The notes under the pieces: generated by a model
The model's database searches: none
What the model was told of the DNA's origin: nothing
The model's input: the letters and a program-made list of their open reading frames with translations, nothing else
Program-made: the position numbers and the translations under genes
Shown: piece by piece, positions 1 through 13,300 of the stretch
Layout of the letters: each line of letters starts with the position of its first letter
Position numbering within the stretch: position 1 is the stretch's first letter
Assembly (NCBI GenBank): GCA_026874595.1
Contig: CM049306.1
Location: 98,075,642 to 98,139,641, forward strand
Origin: Sipunculus nudus
Lineage: Eukaryota; Annelida; Sipuncula; Golfingiida; Sipunculidae
Reading direction: 5' to 3'
DNA length: 64,000 bases

Positions 1-500
1 ATAGCTTATTTTCTTCCTTTGAATCTTCTCCATAACCTGATTAAGGCATCTGGTTTCAATCTTCTGTCACTTTGTCAGTGTGTCCATCTGTTTGACCGTT
101 ATCCTCAAAGTCGCCTGCTTGCTGGTTCTTACGCCTTACATATAGCATTCTACAGGCCACGGCTTTGACGGAATCCTTTTAAAACTGGGACATCTCATGT
201 CATACACTAATAATACAAAACGCATTTGTCGTCTTCGGAATATGTCTGCTAGAGGGCGCTACAGTCGAGCCTCCCAAGTATATCATTAATTCGCCATACC
301 TCCACAACTATAAATCTAAATTACATAAATTATAACTCATTTTCTTCCTTTGAATCTTCTCAATAACTAGCTTATGTCATCTGGTGTCAATCTTGTCTCA
401 CAAAGTCACTATGTCCCTCTGTTCCTATTTTGTTGTCAGCTTTTTATGCTTGCCTGTTCTTTTGTCTCATATGTCATTCTACGGGCCACATATTCTCAGC
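1..500. repeat. Diverged direct repeat, period about 333 bp
   Basis: The stretch beginning TTTTCTTCCTTTGAATCTTC near position 9 recurs near 342. Both are followed by similar text (a CATCTGGTxTCAATCTT motif, then a CATTCTAC(A/G)GGCCAC motif near 146 and 474). The two copies match over roughly 160 bp and then diverge. The block sits in an intron of HUWE1, left of the last exon visible here. No coding function is seen; short open frames across it are not conserved between the copies. Confidence 0.6.
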
Positions 501-1221
501 AATGTCCCTGAGAGTCATTCCATTAATAGAAAACCGACAATATGTTCTGTCTGTCCGTCTGTGTTTCACTTACGAATTCCGGCAAGCGTTCGACCTATGG
601 TCGTCTAGTTTCAGGTTTTATGTTTGTGCATATGGCAGGGAATAATCAAGAAGACATAAACTGTTGTGAAAGGATTAAAAAACATCTCACGGGCTCTCTT
701 GATATTTCACTTTTTAACCATAAGTCTATGTAATACCTCCGTATAGTGAGTTATTCTAATCATACAAAAATAGTTGGCATAATTCAGTTATATACCTAAT
801 GAAAAAAAAACTTTTTTAACCTTGCTGTGTGACTACTTTTTATAAGGACCCTAGTGTACATACACAAACATGAACAAGCGCTCACTAGAGCAATTAATAG
901 GCCTGTTCTAAGTCTTGTAACCTCTGACCCCATTATATAAGCACTGACTTTGAGGAGAATCAAACTCAAGTGAGATATTTTACTGGTATTCATTCATAAT
1001 CCATCAATCGTGATAATTTGTTACAGTAACACCAAAGCTTGGTGATTTCTGACCTCATTGATTAAATATGTAAACATTCATAGTGAGTTTAATAAAAATC
1101 TATCAAATTTCTAGTAAGTTTTTGTGGAAACACTTAAGGTTATCAGACCGATGCTGCCCATACCACAATATGACTCATCTACAGGATGGGCAAATAAAGT
1201 GACATGATGTGAACAGAATAC
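501..1221. other. HUWE1 intron, mostly unremarkable; one intronic repeat copy
   Basis: No exon is recognisable here. About 860-1140 holds a diverged copy of a repeat family seen again at 8110-8565, 13747-14250 and 18300-18720. Its hallmarks are a 'CTCATTAAATATG'-like phrase and a 'CATCAAAATCCATCA'-like phrase. The next HUWE1 exon is not in this stretch and should lie left of the window. Confidence 0.5.
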
Positions 1222-1382
1222 CTGAAGACGTAGAGGAGATTAAGAACAGCCAGGACCACCAGCATGTCACTAGATGACAGCAACATAGTAAGGTACTCCA
1301 TAGAGTTGTAGAGGTGACGAGAGAAGCTGTGCTCGATGAGCATCGCTGTGAACTGGAGCACCTGTAGTAACATCTCTTTACC
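1222..1382 (-). CDS. HUWE1: HUWE1 coding exon 4 (last one in window)
   Basis: This exon encodes [20 protein letters not shown], then [20 protein letters not shown], then [13 protein letters not shown], and ends with AG, the first two bases of a split codon. The acceptor is TTTTTCAG before 1382 and the donor CAG|GTATTC after 1222. It is 161 bp long (53 codons plus 2 bases) and starts in phase 0, in line with exon 3. The peptide is the most conserved stretch seen here and matches the start of the HUWE1 DUF908/armadillo-like region. An open reading frame runs past the donor into intron sequence without similarity, which supports the donor choice. Confidence 0.95.
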
Positions 1383-4300
1383 CTGAAAAAGACATATAAA
1401 CTTTAGTCTCAAGCTATTATCAGTTTGCTCTTTGGTTTTTTAAATTAAGGGATATTTTCCTTGAACCAACAAACTTTCTACAAGCATGTGGATTTCTGCT
1501 AACAGATCCACTTTGGTTCCTGCATTCAGGTTAAAGACTTGTATCATGTTTGAATTTCTTTTTAAATATTCAATGAAATATTAATCATATAAACCAATAC
1601 TGAATCACTGAGGTGCTGATCAAACTGATTTTTTTTTTTAATCAAAATCATATACACACTCAATATTAATTGAAAAGCTTCTTTTTATCATATACAACTT
1701 ATTTATCTATACTTGGTTAAAAAAGATCCCATATAAGAACATATCAATGCCAAAGATAACATATAAGAACAGAATGGCACTTAGTGGAGGCTATACCTTC
1801 GCCAATGCAGAACAATCCTGCTCTGTCCATTCATATAGCTAACAGAGTCTTCACAAGTACCACACCTCAACAAAAACTTTTGTTGAAATCAGTTCAGACA
1901 AACTGCTATTAGGCAAACAAACACAGACTAATGAAAACATCACCTCTATGGTAGAGGTTGTGGAAAAACCACCTGTTCTGCCAACCTTTTCATTTCCCTG
2001 GACATCACAGGGAAGGGTCCACTTTTGATCATTTTCTTTTTTACATGCCTTTTCCAACACCTCATCAAACCTGTCCAGCACATCCGCCCAGTGAAATAAC
2101 TCACACTGCAAACAGAAAAAGAAACGCTTGTTTATAAGGTTATACAGGTACACCTGGCAACAAAGGCTGAAGTCAATCACATTCAAATGTTGTTCTTTTA
2201 CTGTGGCTTCAATGAACAAGTGATCCATGGGCCCATAACTTCAACACAATACGCAATACTGACCTAATTTTTGTTAAGTTCATAGAAAATATATGCAAGA
2301 ATATAAATACTTGAAAAAAAATGATCAAAAACAGATAAGTGGTTTTGGTATTAGGCAGCCTTGAAGTGTAACAATGGCTTTTTTAATTAAAACAGAGGTT
2401 TTTCCTTAATATTTTGAAGGAACGAAGTCCTAGTGACCCAATTTTCAGTATGGTAGGAGATTTTGGGGACATCTTACTGTATGCAAAATTTTGGATTCAT
2501 AGGTCCAACGGTTAACGTGCCCTGTTAAAGGACGGCTGGCCGGTCTACGGACAAAGGACCACGACTATAGCTCAGATGACTTATAGTCAGCTGAGCTTAA
2601 AATTTCAGGTGGCACCACCATTCTGAAGAAACTGATTAAACACTCCATGATGAATAAGCATGCAAAGAATCAGGGGGATCAATGAATTAGTTGTTCAGAT
2701 ACTGGAGCTTTTGTATCAAATTTTCAATTATTCTAGGGGGTACTTCTGAGCCCCATAGCTCGGATGGTATGGAAGATTCTAGGTGCAGCGGTTACATTTT
2801 GTGCCTCCTTAATGGACAGACAGACAACAGACAAAGACTGATCACTAAGGCTCAGATAACTTTCAGTCAGCTGAGCTAAAAATTAGAAACATAACTTAAA
2901 GAATTTATACTTTACAGACTTAATTTCTGGCATGTACATAGGAACTATATAGAGGAATATTTATGGTAAATATGAGGAAAAACAGATGAGTGGTTTTGAT
3001 ATTAGGCAGTCCAGAAGTGTGAAAATAGAATTTAATAAAAAATTGAGGTTTTTCCTTAATTTCTCAAAGGAACGAAGTCGCAAAGACCCAGTTTTCAGCT
3101 TGGTAGGAGATCTTGGGGACATCTAACATTATGCTGAATTTTGGATTCCTAGGTCTTACGGTTTCAAAATGTGCCACATCTACGGACGGACGGACGGACA
3201 GACTGACGGACAGACGGACAATGGACCACGACTGTAGCTCAGATGACTTATAGTCAGCTGAGCTAAAAATGCAGGTGGCGCAAACCGTAACCCAAGTCAT
3301 GGTCAATATTCAAGGCAAGAATCGGGGCAATCCATGCATTAAATATCAAGACACCTTATTTTTAATTATTCTGTGGGGTACTTACAAGCCCCACAACTCG
3401 GAGGATATAGGTCACAGTGACCTTAATTCAGATTTCAAAGGAGACTTTTGTCTGTTTGGGACAATGTCTGAGCAAAAAGGGTGAACCTAATACTCCGCTT
3501 ACGTTGTATCCAAGAATTAAGTGCCTTCCAGCCTTCAAAAGACTTCGTTCATGGCCAAAGGGGACACAGTAGTGGTCAGATGGTATGGTAAAGAGGAGTA
3601 CAGTAAAGGTTCTTTTCCATAAGTGCGTAGTCCATATCCGTAGTCTGTATGAGTAGTCTGCATGCATTGTCCGCAAAAATCCCTTTGTAGACTTTTTAAC
3701 TTAGCTGTTTCCATTCATCAGCATGCATAGTACGTATGCGTAGTCCGTATGCGTAATCTGTATACGCATGCTGCTGGGAGCGAATTTTGTGCACTACACA
3801 AACCAATCATTGTGTCCATTTCAGGTTTAGCAGAGTTTTCCCCATTCATGCCGTGCTGTATGCACAGTCTCTATTTTCAAATGGTATGAATGTCATTTCA
3901 GACATCAGTTTTCCAAAAACCAATCATATTGGCATTTGGGTGAATTTTGTTTTCCTTTCTCTATCACAGACAAAATGTTTTAGATGACTGAAGCGTAGAC
4001 ATCACTGTCGCATATAAAATATTACCAATTATGATCTTTTAAAATTTTTATTATTTTAATTTTATTGTTTCACTTTTGATGCTAATATATACAAATGTGC
4101 AATAAATATTGGTGTAATGGCTTGGAAATGATAAACTTCAGCTATCGAACACCTATCAATACGGAGTACGGACTACGCATATACGTACTTATGGAAAACC
4201 AAATTTGCGGATAAGGACTAAGCATGCAGACTACAGATACGCATTACCCACTTATGGAAAACCACCTTAAGCTATAAACTGTAAATTTGGATTATTTGTC

Positions 4301-7300
4301 TGAAAACAAAGCGGATTTAGCAAGAGCGTCCAGGCCACATAATCTGTAGTTGTCGTATCAGCACATAATCTGTAGTTGTCGTATCAGCACAGAATCTGTA
4401 GTTGTCGTATCAGCACATAATCTGTAGTGGTCGTATCAGCACATAATCTGTAGTTGTCGTATCAGCACATAATCTGTAGTTGTCGTATCAGCACATAATC
4501 TGTAATTGTCGTATCAGCAAGCTCTTGCTGATCTTAGTCTTAACTGACCAGCCAATTCCTTGTGTGCTGAATGTGGACTCTGTCTGGTTTAATTTTTCAG
4601 ATATCCTGGATGCCTATTAAAGGGTTTTTAGGCAGCAGTGCTCCCTATTTTGTTCATTAACGTGATTAAAAAGTTTCATTAAAGTTTCTGTAAACAAGGG
4701 ACCCATGGGTCACTGTGCTCAGCTGAAGTTGACCTTGAAGGTAAAAATCTAAAATAATATCAAAGTGTAAATGGAAGAGGTAATAAAGGCCATGGCTTGT
4801 TTATATGACTGGTTTGTATTGATGAGCAAGAAATTGTTGCAAATAATATTTTGTGACCTGACCATTTGTTTCCTAATGTTGAAACTGAAGCATGTGAGAA
4901 GTTTGTCAACAAATGATCTGTACTATTACCATGATCATTAGTTGGCTTTTTGATTAAATGTTGACATTTCAGTAGTTTACACATTTGTTCAATTGAATGT
5001 ATTTTTTGTTTGTTTAATATATATTATTAAATATATCTGTATTTTTTTTTATTTTATGAAATGTATACAGTTGATATCTTACTGATTAACAACATACATA
5101 CAGGGCAAACAATGCCTGATCTCCAATTTTGCTGAGGCAGGAAAATAATGAACAAATGTTTGTATTAGATCCTCATTTTTTTATCATATCAAATTTTTTA
5201 ATATAAGTTTATATTTCTATACATTTCCAATATAACATATTTATCTGAATATAAAAGTTGATTCATAATTCTCAACTGCATCATCATTAATCTTAATCTT
5301 GTCAGATAACACCACATATTGCACACAAATGTTTATTTATGTTTTACCACAAAATATATCTTTTAAATCTGCAAAACAATAAATATCTAAAAATAAATAC
5401 TTGATTTAGATTTCACAATTTTTAATTGTGTCTTTATTTATCCATAATGTGCTTCAAATTTTATAAATTTAAGCATACTAATGGGGGGGGGGGGATTGGG
5501 GTGGTGATATGAAAATAACTGTACACCTGTCACAGCAGGGGATCTTCCCCAGTAACTAACAAATCAGAAACCCTGGCATAGCTGACTTCCACTGACCTGG
5601 AGTGGGACCCTGCATCTGTAATCAAAGCAAATGACTACAATAGAGCCTCAAGAAAAAAATCAATAACTAGCCTAATTTTCAAGCTTTTATTTTCAAATTT
5701 CAGATTTAAACAAATTAAATAAAAATTTAAAAATTAGATCAATGGTACTCACAGGAAACAAAACGTGCCATGGTCAAAGTTGGGCAAAATTTAAGGTACT
5801 GATTTTATTTTTATGCTAATAACTTAAAAAATTTACAAAATTCAGATCTAATTTTGGGTAAACAATTTAAACTTAATTAAACAAAGTTTTATACTTGGGA
5901 AAATAGTCTCTAGTTTAAAAATTTGTCATGTTAAGTTTATAAATATTTTTCCTGATTTTTTACAAAGTCCATTATGTTTGGGCCAATAACTTAAAGAAAT
6001 TATACTTAATGGACTTAATTTCTGACATGTATATAGGAAATATAAAAGAGATTACTTCTGGTAAACATTATGAAAAACAGATAAGTGGTTTTGATATTAG
6101 GCAGTCCTGAAAAGTGATAACAGGTTTTTAAAGGAAATGAGGTTTTTCTCAAAGGAAGGAAGTCATATTGAACCAATTTTCAGTACTGTAGGAGGATTCA
6201 GGGACATCTAACAGTATGCCAATTTAGGAATCTTAGGTTTGACAGTTTAAAAAAAGTGCCAGACTAAAGGACGGATGTACACTGGACAAAGGACCAAGAC
6301 TACAGCTCAGATGACTTATAGTCAGCTGAGCTAAATATGTACATCTGTGACAGCAAGGGTGTGATCAATTATTTTTCAAGTAAGCAGCCAGTGATCCATT
6401 ATTCCAGGGCTGCCTGGAACCTGACAATGCATGTAAATACAACAGAGCCTAAAAATAACTTCAATAACTAGCCTCTTTTATTGGCTTTTATTTTCAAATT
6501 TCAATTTATTACAGATGAAATCCTTATATATGTACATGCTTTCAAAATGAAATTAACAGTATTACAAGAACCAAATGTGCCATTGTGTCAGTTGGGCATA
6601 ATTTAAGGTATGTTATTATTTGTGTCAACTAAATGCTTTCTTACTAATGTTTTCCTCCTGTAGGTCACAGAATATAGGTCATGAGACCTAATTTCAGGTT
6701 TCTGAGGTGATTTGCATAGAACCTCACTGAATGCTGGTTAAGAAGATTCTAGGCCTTACTGATCTGATTTGTGCCCATCAGAAATTCAGGGTGCTCATAT
6801 GACATCCTTTTCCCATTGGTTGCAGAATATAGGTCACGGTGACCTAACTTCAGGTTTCAAAGGAGATTTGCCCAGAACCTCCTGGATGTACAAGTCAGAA
6901 GATTCTAGGCCTAACACATATGATTTGTGCCCATATGATGTTCAGGGTGCTGATATGACATCCTTTTCCTATTGGTTGCAGAATATAGGTCACCAGGACC
7001 TAACTTCATTTTTCTAAAGACATTTGCCCTGGAATTCCTAGAATGTTACACAAGAACATTCATAGGCATACTGGATACAATATGTGTCCTGTCTGACTGT
7101 CTGGGCGCTCAAAATCATGTTTCCAAGGAGATTTGCTCAGAAACTTCTTGGATGTAGGTCAGAAGATTCTACACCTAACAGATATGATTTGTGCCAGTCT
7201 GACATTCAGGGTGCTCATGTGACATCCTTTTCCTACTGGTTGCAAAATATAGGTCACGGGGACCTTACTAAATTTTCTAAAGACATCTGCCCTGGACCTC

Positions 7301-10300
7301 CCAGAATGTTACGTAAGAACATTCATAGGCATATTGATTACAATATGTGCCCCATCTGACTAAAAATCATGTTTCAAAGGAGATTTGCCCAGCATCTCCC
7401 TGGATGTACCAGTCAGAAGATTCTAGGCCTAACAGTTACAGATATTAGATGTGCCCATCTGACATTCAGGGTGGTCATGACATCCTTTTCCTATTGTCTG
7501 CAGAATATAGGTCACAGTGACCTTTCTTCATTTTACCAAGGACATTTGACCAGAACCTCCTAGAATTTTATGTTAGAACATTCATCAGCATATTAAATAA
7601 AATTTGTGCCCTGTCTGACTGTCTCAGCACTTAAAATCATGTTTCAAAGGAGTTTGCCAAGAATCTCCCTTGATGTACGAGTCAGAAGATTCTAGGCCAC
7701 ACACATATTATTTGTGCCCATCTGACATTCAGGTTGCTCATAAGATATATTTTTCCTATGGGTCGCAGAATATAGGTCACAGTGCCCATATTTCATTTTT
7801 AAAAAGACATTTGCCCCTGACCTCCCAGAGTGTTCATTAGAAAATTTAATGGCTTAAAGGATAACATTTTTGCCCAGTCTGATTGTCTGGGTGCTCAAAA
7901 TCAATTTTTTGGCCCGTAGGTTGCTGAATACAGGTCGCCATGACCTAATTTTAGGTTTCTTTGGAGATTTGAATATGACCTCCATGGATGTACAGTAAGA
8001 AGTTTCTAGGTCTAAAAGTAATGATTTGTGCCTTGTTAACAGCAAAGCAGCCTGACAAAGGATGATAGCTTTAGCTCAGATTACTTGCAGTCAGCTGAGC
8101 AAAAAATGCATAAAAAATGGAAAGAAGAGCACGGGAAATGTGCATAATACACCTGTCATGTATCAGGTGAGCTTTGACCTCACTAAATAAGCATGAATTT
8201 TGATGAGAAAGTAATTCAGGTGAGATTTTGGGAAATATGTTGAGTTTCATATGAAACCATAGGATTTTTGTTTAGTCACCACAGTACCTCAAAAGTACAG
8301 TGACCTCTGACCTCATTAAATATGCATGGATTTTGCTTGAAATCAAACTTAGGCCAGATATTATGCTGATTAACAGTTCTGATGAGTTTTATCAAAATCC
8401 TTCAAATTCTTTGTAAGTTATCGTGGCAATTCCAACAAGTGGCCTGTAAAAAGCAGTCTGGTAACCTTCACCTCATTAAATATGCTTGAAATCTGCTGAG
8501 AGTTTGAGGTGAGGAATTGTATTGGTAAATATGTATATTGAGTATCATGAAAATCCATAGGATATCAGACCTGCCAACATTTGAAAGCTGGTAATCTTAC
8601 TCGACGGAGAGCCAAAGGCCCTCACCCTAGACAGGTGGGGTCCAGGGGCCCTAAAAAGCGGGCTCCTTGGTAGGGTCCAGGAGCAAAGCCCCTGGCAGAT
8701 GACAGTAGGCAGAGCCCCCTGAAGCCCCTACATTTCGAGGATTTGAATGGCCCCAAATCAGCTGTTTTTTGGCATATTTTATAACAAAAGTTGATAGCAT
8801 TACAAGGCTCAAATTACTTTTTGAAATTGATAAGCAATTTCCAAATGGTCTAGCATATAGCCAAAACTGAGGAGCAAAAATAAAATCGTTTTCAAAAGTC
8901 TGTCTCATGTGTTTTCTTTTGACTGCTATAATGATCTGTTCCATCCTCTTGTTTTTTTTTTTTTTTTGCAAAGAAAATTTCTATTAATTACTTTTTTAAG
9001 GAAAATTAGTAATGAGGAGAAGTAAACTAAAGGGCCTTATTATCAACAAAGTAAAAAAACAGTTAACATACAGAATTACTTAAAAATATGAGAATTTGGT
9101 TTACTTTTTACTTGATTCTGCAGGAGTGTCAGATAGGTATATTGGTGTAATAATAAAAAAAAAATTTCTCACTAGAAAAGAAGTTAAAAAAAAAAAAAAA
9201 AAAAAGAGAAATATATTAAATGAGAGGTCCAGGAAAAGCTTAGAAAACCACCATGAATACAATAACTGGCTTCTGTGGCTCAAGTGTAGCGCGCAGGACT
9301 CAAAGCCGTATCGTGAGTTCGAACCTCAGCCGAGGTGGTGAGGTTTTTTCATGGTCGGCCCCCACCCAGGGTGAGCGCTCTGCAGGCTTAATGAGAATGT
9401 CGTGCCCAACGGCTGTGTTTCACTCACATACGAGTGCCCCTTTCGGGGGTCCTCTTTGGTATGATAACCAACATAGGGCCGACAAGTGCAGTAGTCACCG
9501 GGCCTGGGTAACGCCAGGATATCAAATGAGAGGAAGCGTGTGATACTGCCCTGTCACGTAGTCCGAAACCGGAATGGAAATCTGCAGATGTACATATAAT
9601 TGGTTAAGCTAGCATTAAACAAGGGACCTATGGGTCAAGGCGCTCAGCTGTTATATATGATAAAAAAATATGATTTAGAAATGAGGCACATGCTTGTTTT
9701 ATGTGGTAATAAATATAAGCTGTATTATGAGTTGTGGGTGTTTAGCTTATGTATGATTTTGATAGTATCTTTGGAGACAGGGAAGAGGATTGATTTCATT
9801 TATTTTATTAATAAATGGAGTGCTACTGTCACACAGATTTCGACTTGGCCATATAACTTATAAGCAGAACATATAATATAAGAGTTTAACTATTTATTAA
9901 AAATAATTACAAATTGTCCAAAATATAATTTTTATTAAAAATAATAAGAGAATCATATGATTTTTTAAAATAAAACACAACTGAAATGATTATTAAAAAA
10001 ATATCAAAGAATATATTCATGAATGCATTCATGAATACATTTTGAAAGCATTTGCGCTGGTATTCATATACTTTCATTTTTTCCTGAATTCCCATTCTTA
10101 TGCAAGAAATTTTATAATGGAGTACATATTCATATTCGTCTTCAAATACATTTGCAAAGTATTCGCACCATGTCTGGTTTTTATTCAGTTTTCACCAAAC
10201 AGTGACGTTGAGAATCCAGAATATACAAAATTCACATAGTGATCATAGGTACCTTGTTTTATGGCAATTATTCATATTAAAAAAAAATAAATGTAATATA

Positions 10301-13300
10301 TTCATTTTGGACTAATTTCACATCAATGTACACACTAGACACAGCAGGAATCTAGATTAATATTATCAACTTCATCTTTGTCTATCATTAATTTCTTTCA
10401 TATGATCCCTAATGATTAGTAATGAATAATATGATTTATTTTTTTATCATTTAAATTGAACTGAAAATACCATAGGTGACTGCATGGTGTTATTTGGAAT
10501 ACGTGACATTCTATCAATTGATACAAGTTTCTTATATCATCAGTAATTGCAAGTAAATTTCCTGTTATTATCAACTAACAAATTCCTTTTCTATTTTTCT
10601 TTTATTTGTTATTAAAAAACCAATAAATATTTATTATATTTAATTTATTGTTTATTTTTAGTTAAAACTACTAGATGACTTGGGTTGGACACCTGGATCA
10701 ACTGTGGTTGGCCATAAGCTGCCTGGCTGCCCCAGTGTATGCCCCGCATCAAGCTTTCATAATTTGATGAAAGGTCAACAAGGTCAACATACAGGTGACT
10801 CAAGAGGGGCTGGGGAGAGCTAAGGTCTTACATGGTCTCATAAAAACATTAATAAAAGCTACAATTTTTGGCCAAGTTCTTTCAGCTTTCTAAACTAACA
10901 AGCTGAAATCCTTATGTGTGCATGATAATATGAAAATTATATCAACAGTGCTCACAGGAAACAAATGTGCCTTGGTCCAAGTTTGGCAAAATTTAAGGTA
11001 CTTATTTTATATTAATACTAAAAACTTATAAAATTTGAAAAATTCAGAACTAATTTTGGGTATTCAATTGAATCTTGATAAAATAATGTTACATCCCTGA
11101 CAAAAAATCTCTAGCTTCAGCAATCCTCTTGTTAAGGGAGTAAATATATTTCTTGATTTTTTACAAAGTGCATTATGTTTGGGCCCATAACTTAAAACAA
11201 TTACGCAATACTGACATCATTTCTGGCATGTGCATAGAAAATGTATAGAAAAATAGGTATATTATATATGTTTTAAGTCAGATCAGTGGTTTTGATATTA
11301 GGCAGTCTTGAAGTGTAACAATGGGTTTTTAATGGAAAAATGAAGTTTTTCATTCATATCTCGAAGGTATTAAGTTCTAGTGACCAAATTCTTGGCATTG
11401 TAGGGGATTTTGGACACATCTAATTGTATGCCAAATTTTAGGAACTGAGAGCTGAAGCTGGGGAGTTGAGCTCTTGCAAACTGCATAACACTAGCTTGAT
11501 GTAAGCAATATGTCACATGGTGCTTGAAAACTTGAATAAAATCTACAGTTTTTGATCAACTGGTTTCAAATTTTTGGTGTTAACAGACAAAATGCTAACA
11601 AAAACATGCTGTGAAAATTAAACCCACAGTACTTACAGGAAAAAACGTGCCATGGTCAAAGTTGGGCTAAATTTAAGGTACCAATTTTTTATTTTTGTTA
11701 ATATTTAAAAAATTTAAAAGATTTTGATCTAATTTTGGGTATACAATTTAATTTTGATTAATTAAAGTTATATTACTGAAAAAAAATCCATAGCTTTAAT
11801 ATGTTTTGTGTTAAGTGATCAAATATGTGGCCTGATTTTTTACAAAATGCATTATGTTTGGGCCCATAACTTTTTTAAATTATATAATACAGACAAAATT
11901 TCTGGCATGTGCATAGGAACTATATAGGGGAATATTTATGGTAAATATGAGGAAAAACAGATGAGTAGTTTTGATATAAGGCAGTCCTAAAGTGTGAAAA
12001 TAGGTTTTTAATAAAAAATTGAGGTTTTTCCTTAATTTCTCAAAGGAACGAAATCGCAAAGACCCAGTTTTTGGCTTGGTAGGAGATCTTGGGGACATCT
12101 AACATTATGCCGAATTTTCGATTCCTAATCAACGCCCAGGACCATCTTACGTGCGTAATTTCGGTACTATACCATGAGCGGGCGGGCCTATGACTGGTAA
12201 TAATCGTTTCACGACGTCAAAATGCCCTACAAAAATGGACCAAATTTCAGGATAGAGGGCAAAAGAACAAATTATTTATTTTTATTTTTCACCGCATTTT
12301 CAGACGAAACCCATGAAAGGTAGTTTGACAGACTTCATTATATCTGACATTGTAAAATATTGACATCACTGGCACTCTATTAATCCTGGTATTATCTTAT
12401 GATTTGGATCAAACTGTAAAAACAGGCACATTTAAAGTGCGTACAGTCCGTTTAATGAATGCAGATAGTTTGATTGGTAAGTTAGAAACAAATATTTTGC
12501 TCTTTGATTCACTCTGATGATAGGTATCACGCCCAGCCCACCGAAGCGGGAACTTTCCATGCAAAAAACAATGGTCAGACAGTCGCAAGGCGGGTCAGAG
12601 GTCAGACGACATCTATGCAAATAAAATAGAGGTCAACCGATGGACGCATGGGTCAAATGCTGTTGATCTAATATCATCCAATGGATGTGTGGGTCAAGTG
12701 TCAGTGGTGTCACCAGGATTAGCATGCTTGTGCCACAGTTGAAATTTACATTTTATTATGACATGCACACATGAAATTACAGAATGCCGCTTAATGAGTA
12801 CAAGTACGCTCCTGAGGCAGCGGAAATCTTGCGCTTCTAAAGAAGCAACTGATTTTCACGCTGCCAGCTTTGACCGTTTATGATATATTTAGACACCAGA
12901 TGGCGGTTCGTTGTCCACTGAAATAAACGTGCGTATGATGTGACAAGCAGCCAATCAGATGCCAATAAACAAATATTCGACAGGCATCCTGGCTCCGCCC
13001 ATTGCTGCGCTTCAAGCGCCGTTTGATGAGTTTCCGGTCGAATTTAAATTGCTCCCTCTGCATTCTCGCATCATCGACCGTTTCGATTATGACATTATGA
13101 CTGTGTTAGCGTAGCCATGTATCTGTTGTCTGCAGAACTGAAACCAGCCAGCGAGGTGTGCACGCAGCCTTTGTTGTTACCTTTCGTTTGAATTACAGCT
13201 AGCTCACCGGCCGAGCATCCTATGTGCCCAAGGCCCTAAGCAAACCACGTCAGGGGCAATTCTCTCTGAGCCTGTGGCCTGTTCAGACGGTTACGCTGGG

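Larger units (their letters stand above)
6640..7990 (+). repeat. Diverged tandem array (about 154-bp and 260-bp spacing) rich in AGGTCAnnnTGACCT-like palindromes
   Basis: The phrase 'GCAGAATATAGGTCAC' or a close variant occurs near 6667, 6825, 6977, 7242, 7501, 7767 and 7922. Intervals are about 154, 154, 266, 257, 266 and 159. Units also share 'TCAGAAGATTCTAGG', 'TTTGTGCCCATCTGACATTC' and 'GACATCCTTTTCC'. The longer spacing comes from a second unit type beginning 'ACATTTGCCCTGGA'. The palindrome is perfect at 6831-6845 and 7509-7523 and is decayed in the other copies. The array lies in a HUWE1 intron inside copy A. Confidence 0.8.
4693..8101 (+). mobile_element. Long modular element, copy A (head motif to hairpin tail; possibly Helentron-like)
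   Basis: The element begins with AACAAGGGACCCATGGGTCA then CTGTGCTCAGCTGA at 4693-4726. The same head opens copies at 9618, 24618 and 50772. The early body matches copy C (for example the 'GGAAGAGGTAAT...GGGCCATGG' type phrase and 'CAGTTTACACATTTG'). A hairpin tail occurs at about 6304-6336 and again at 8070-8101, so either the element ends at 6336 and a tail unit follows, or the element is compound. Between the two tails lies the ERE-bearing tandem array. No protein of meaningful length is encoded. The head's GCTCAGCTGA is the inverse of the tail's TCAGCTGAGC. Confidence 0.55.

Noticed and set aside
9267-9340. Functional tRNA gene
   Set aside because: Pol III boxes are present but the acceptor stem does not pair and a long tail follows, so it is a SINE head.
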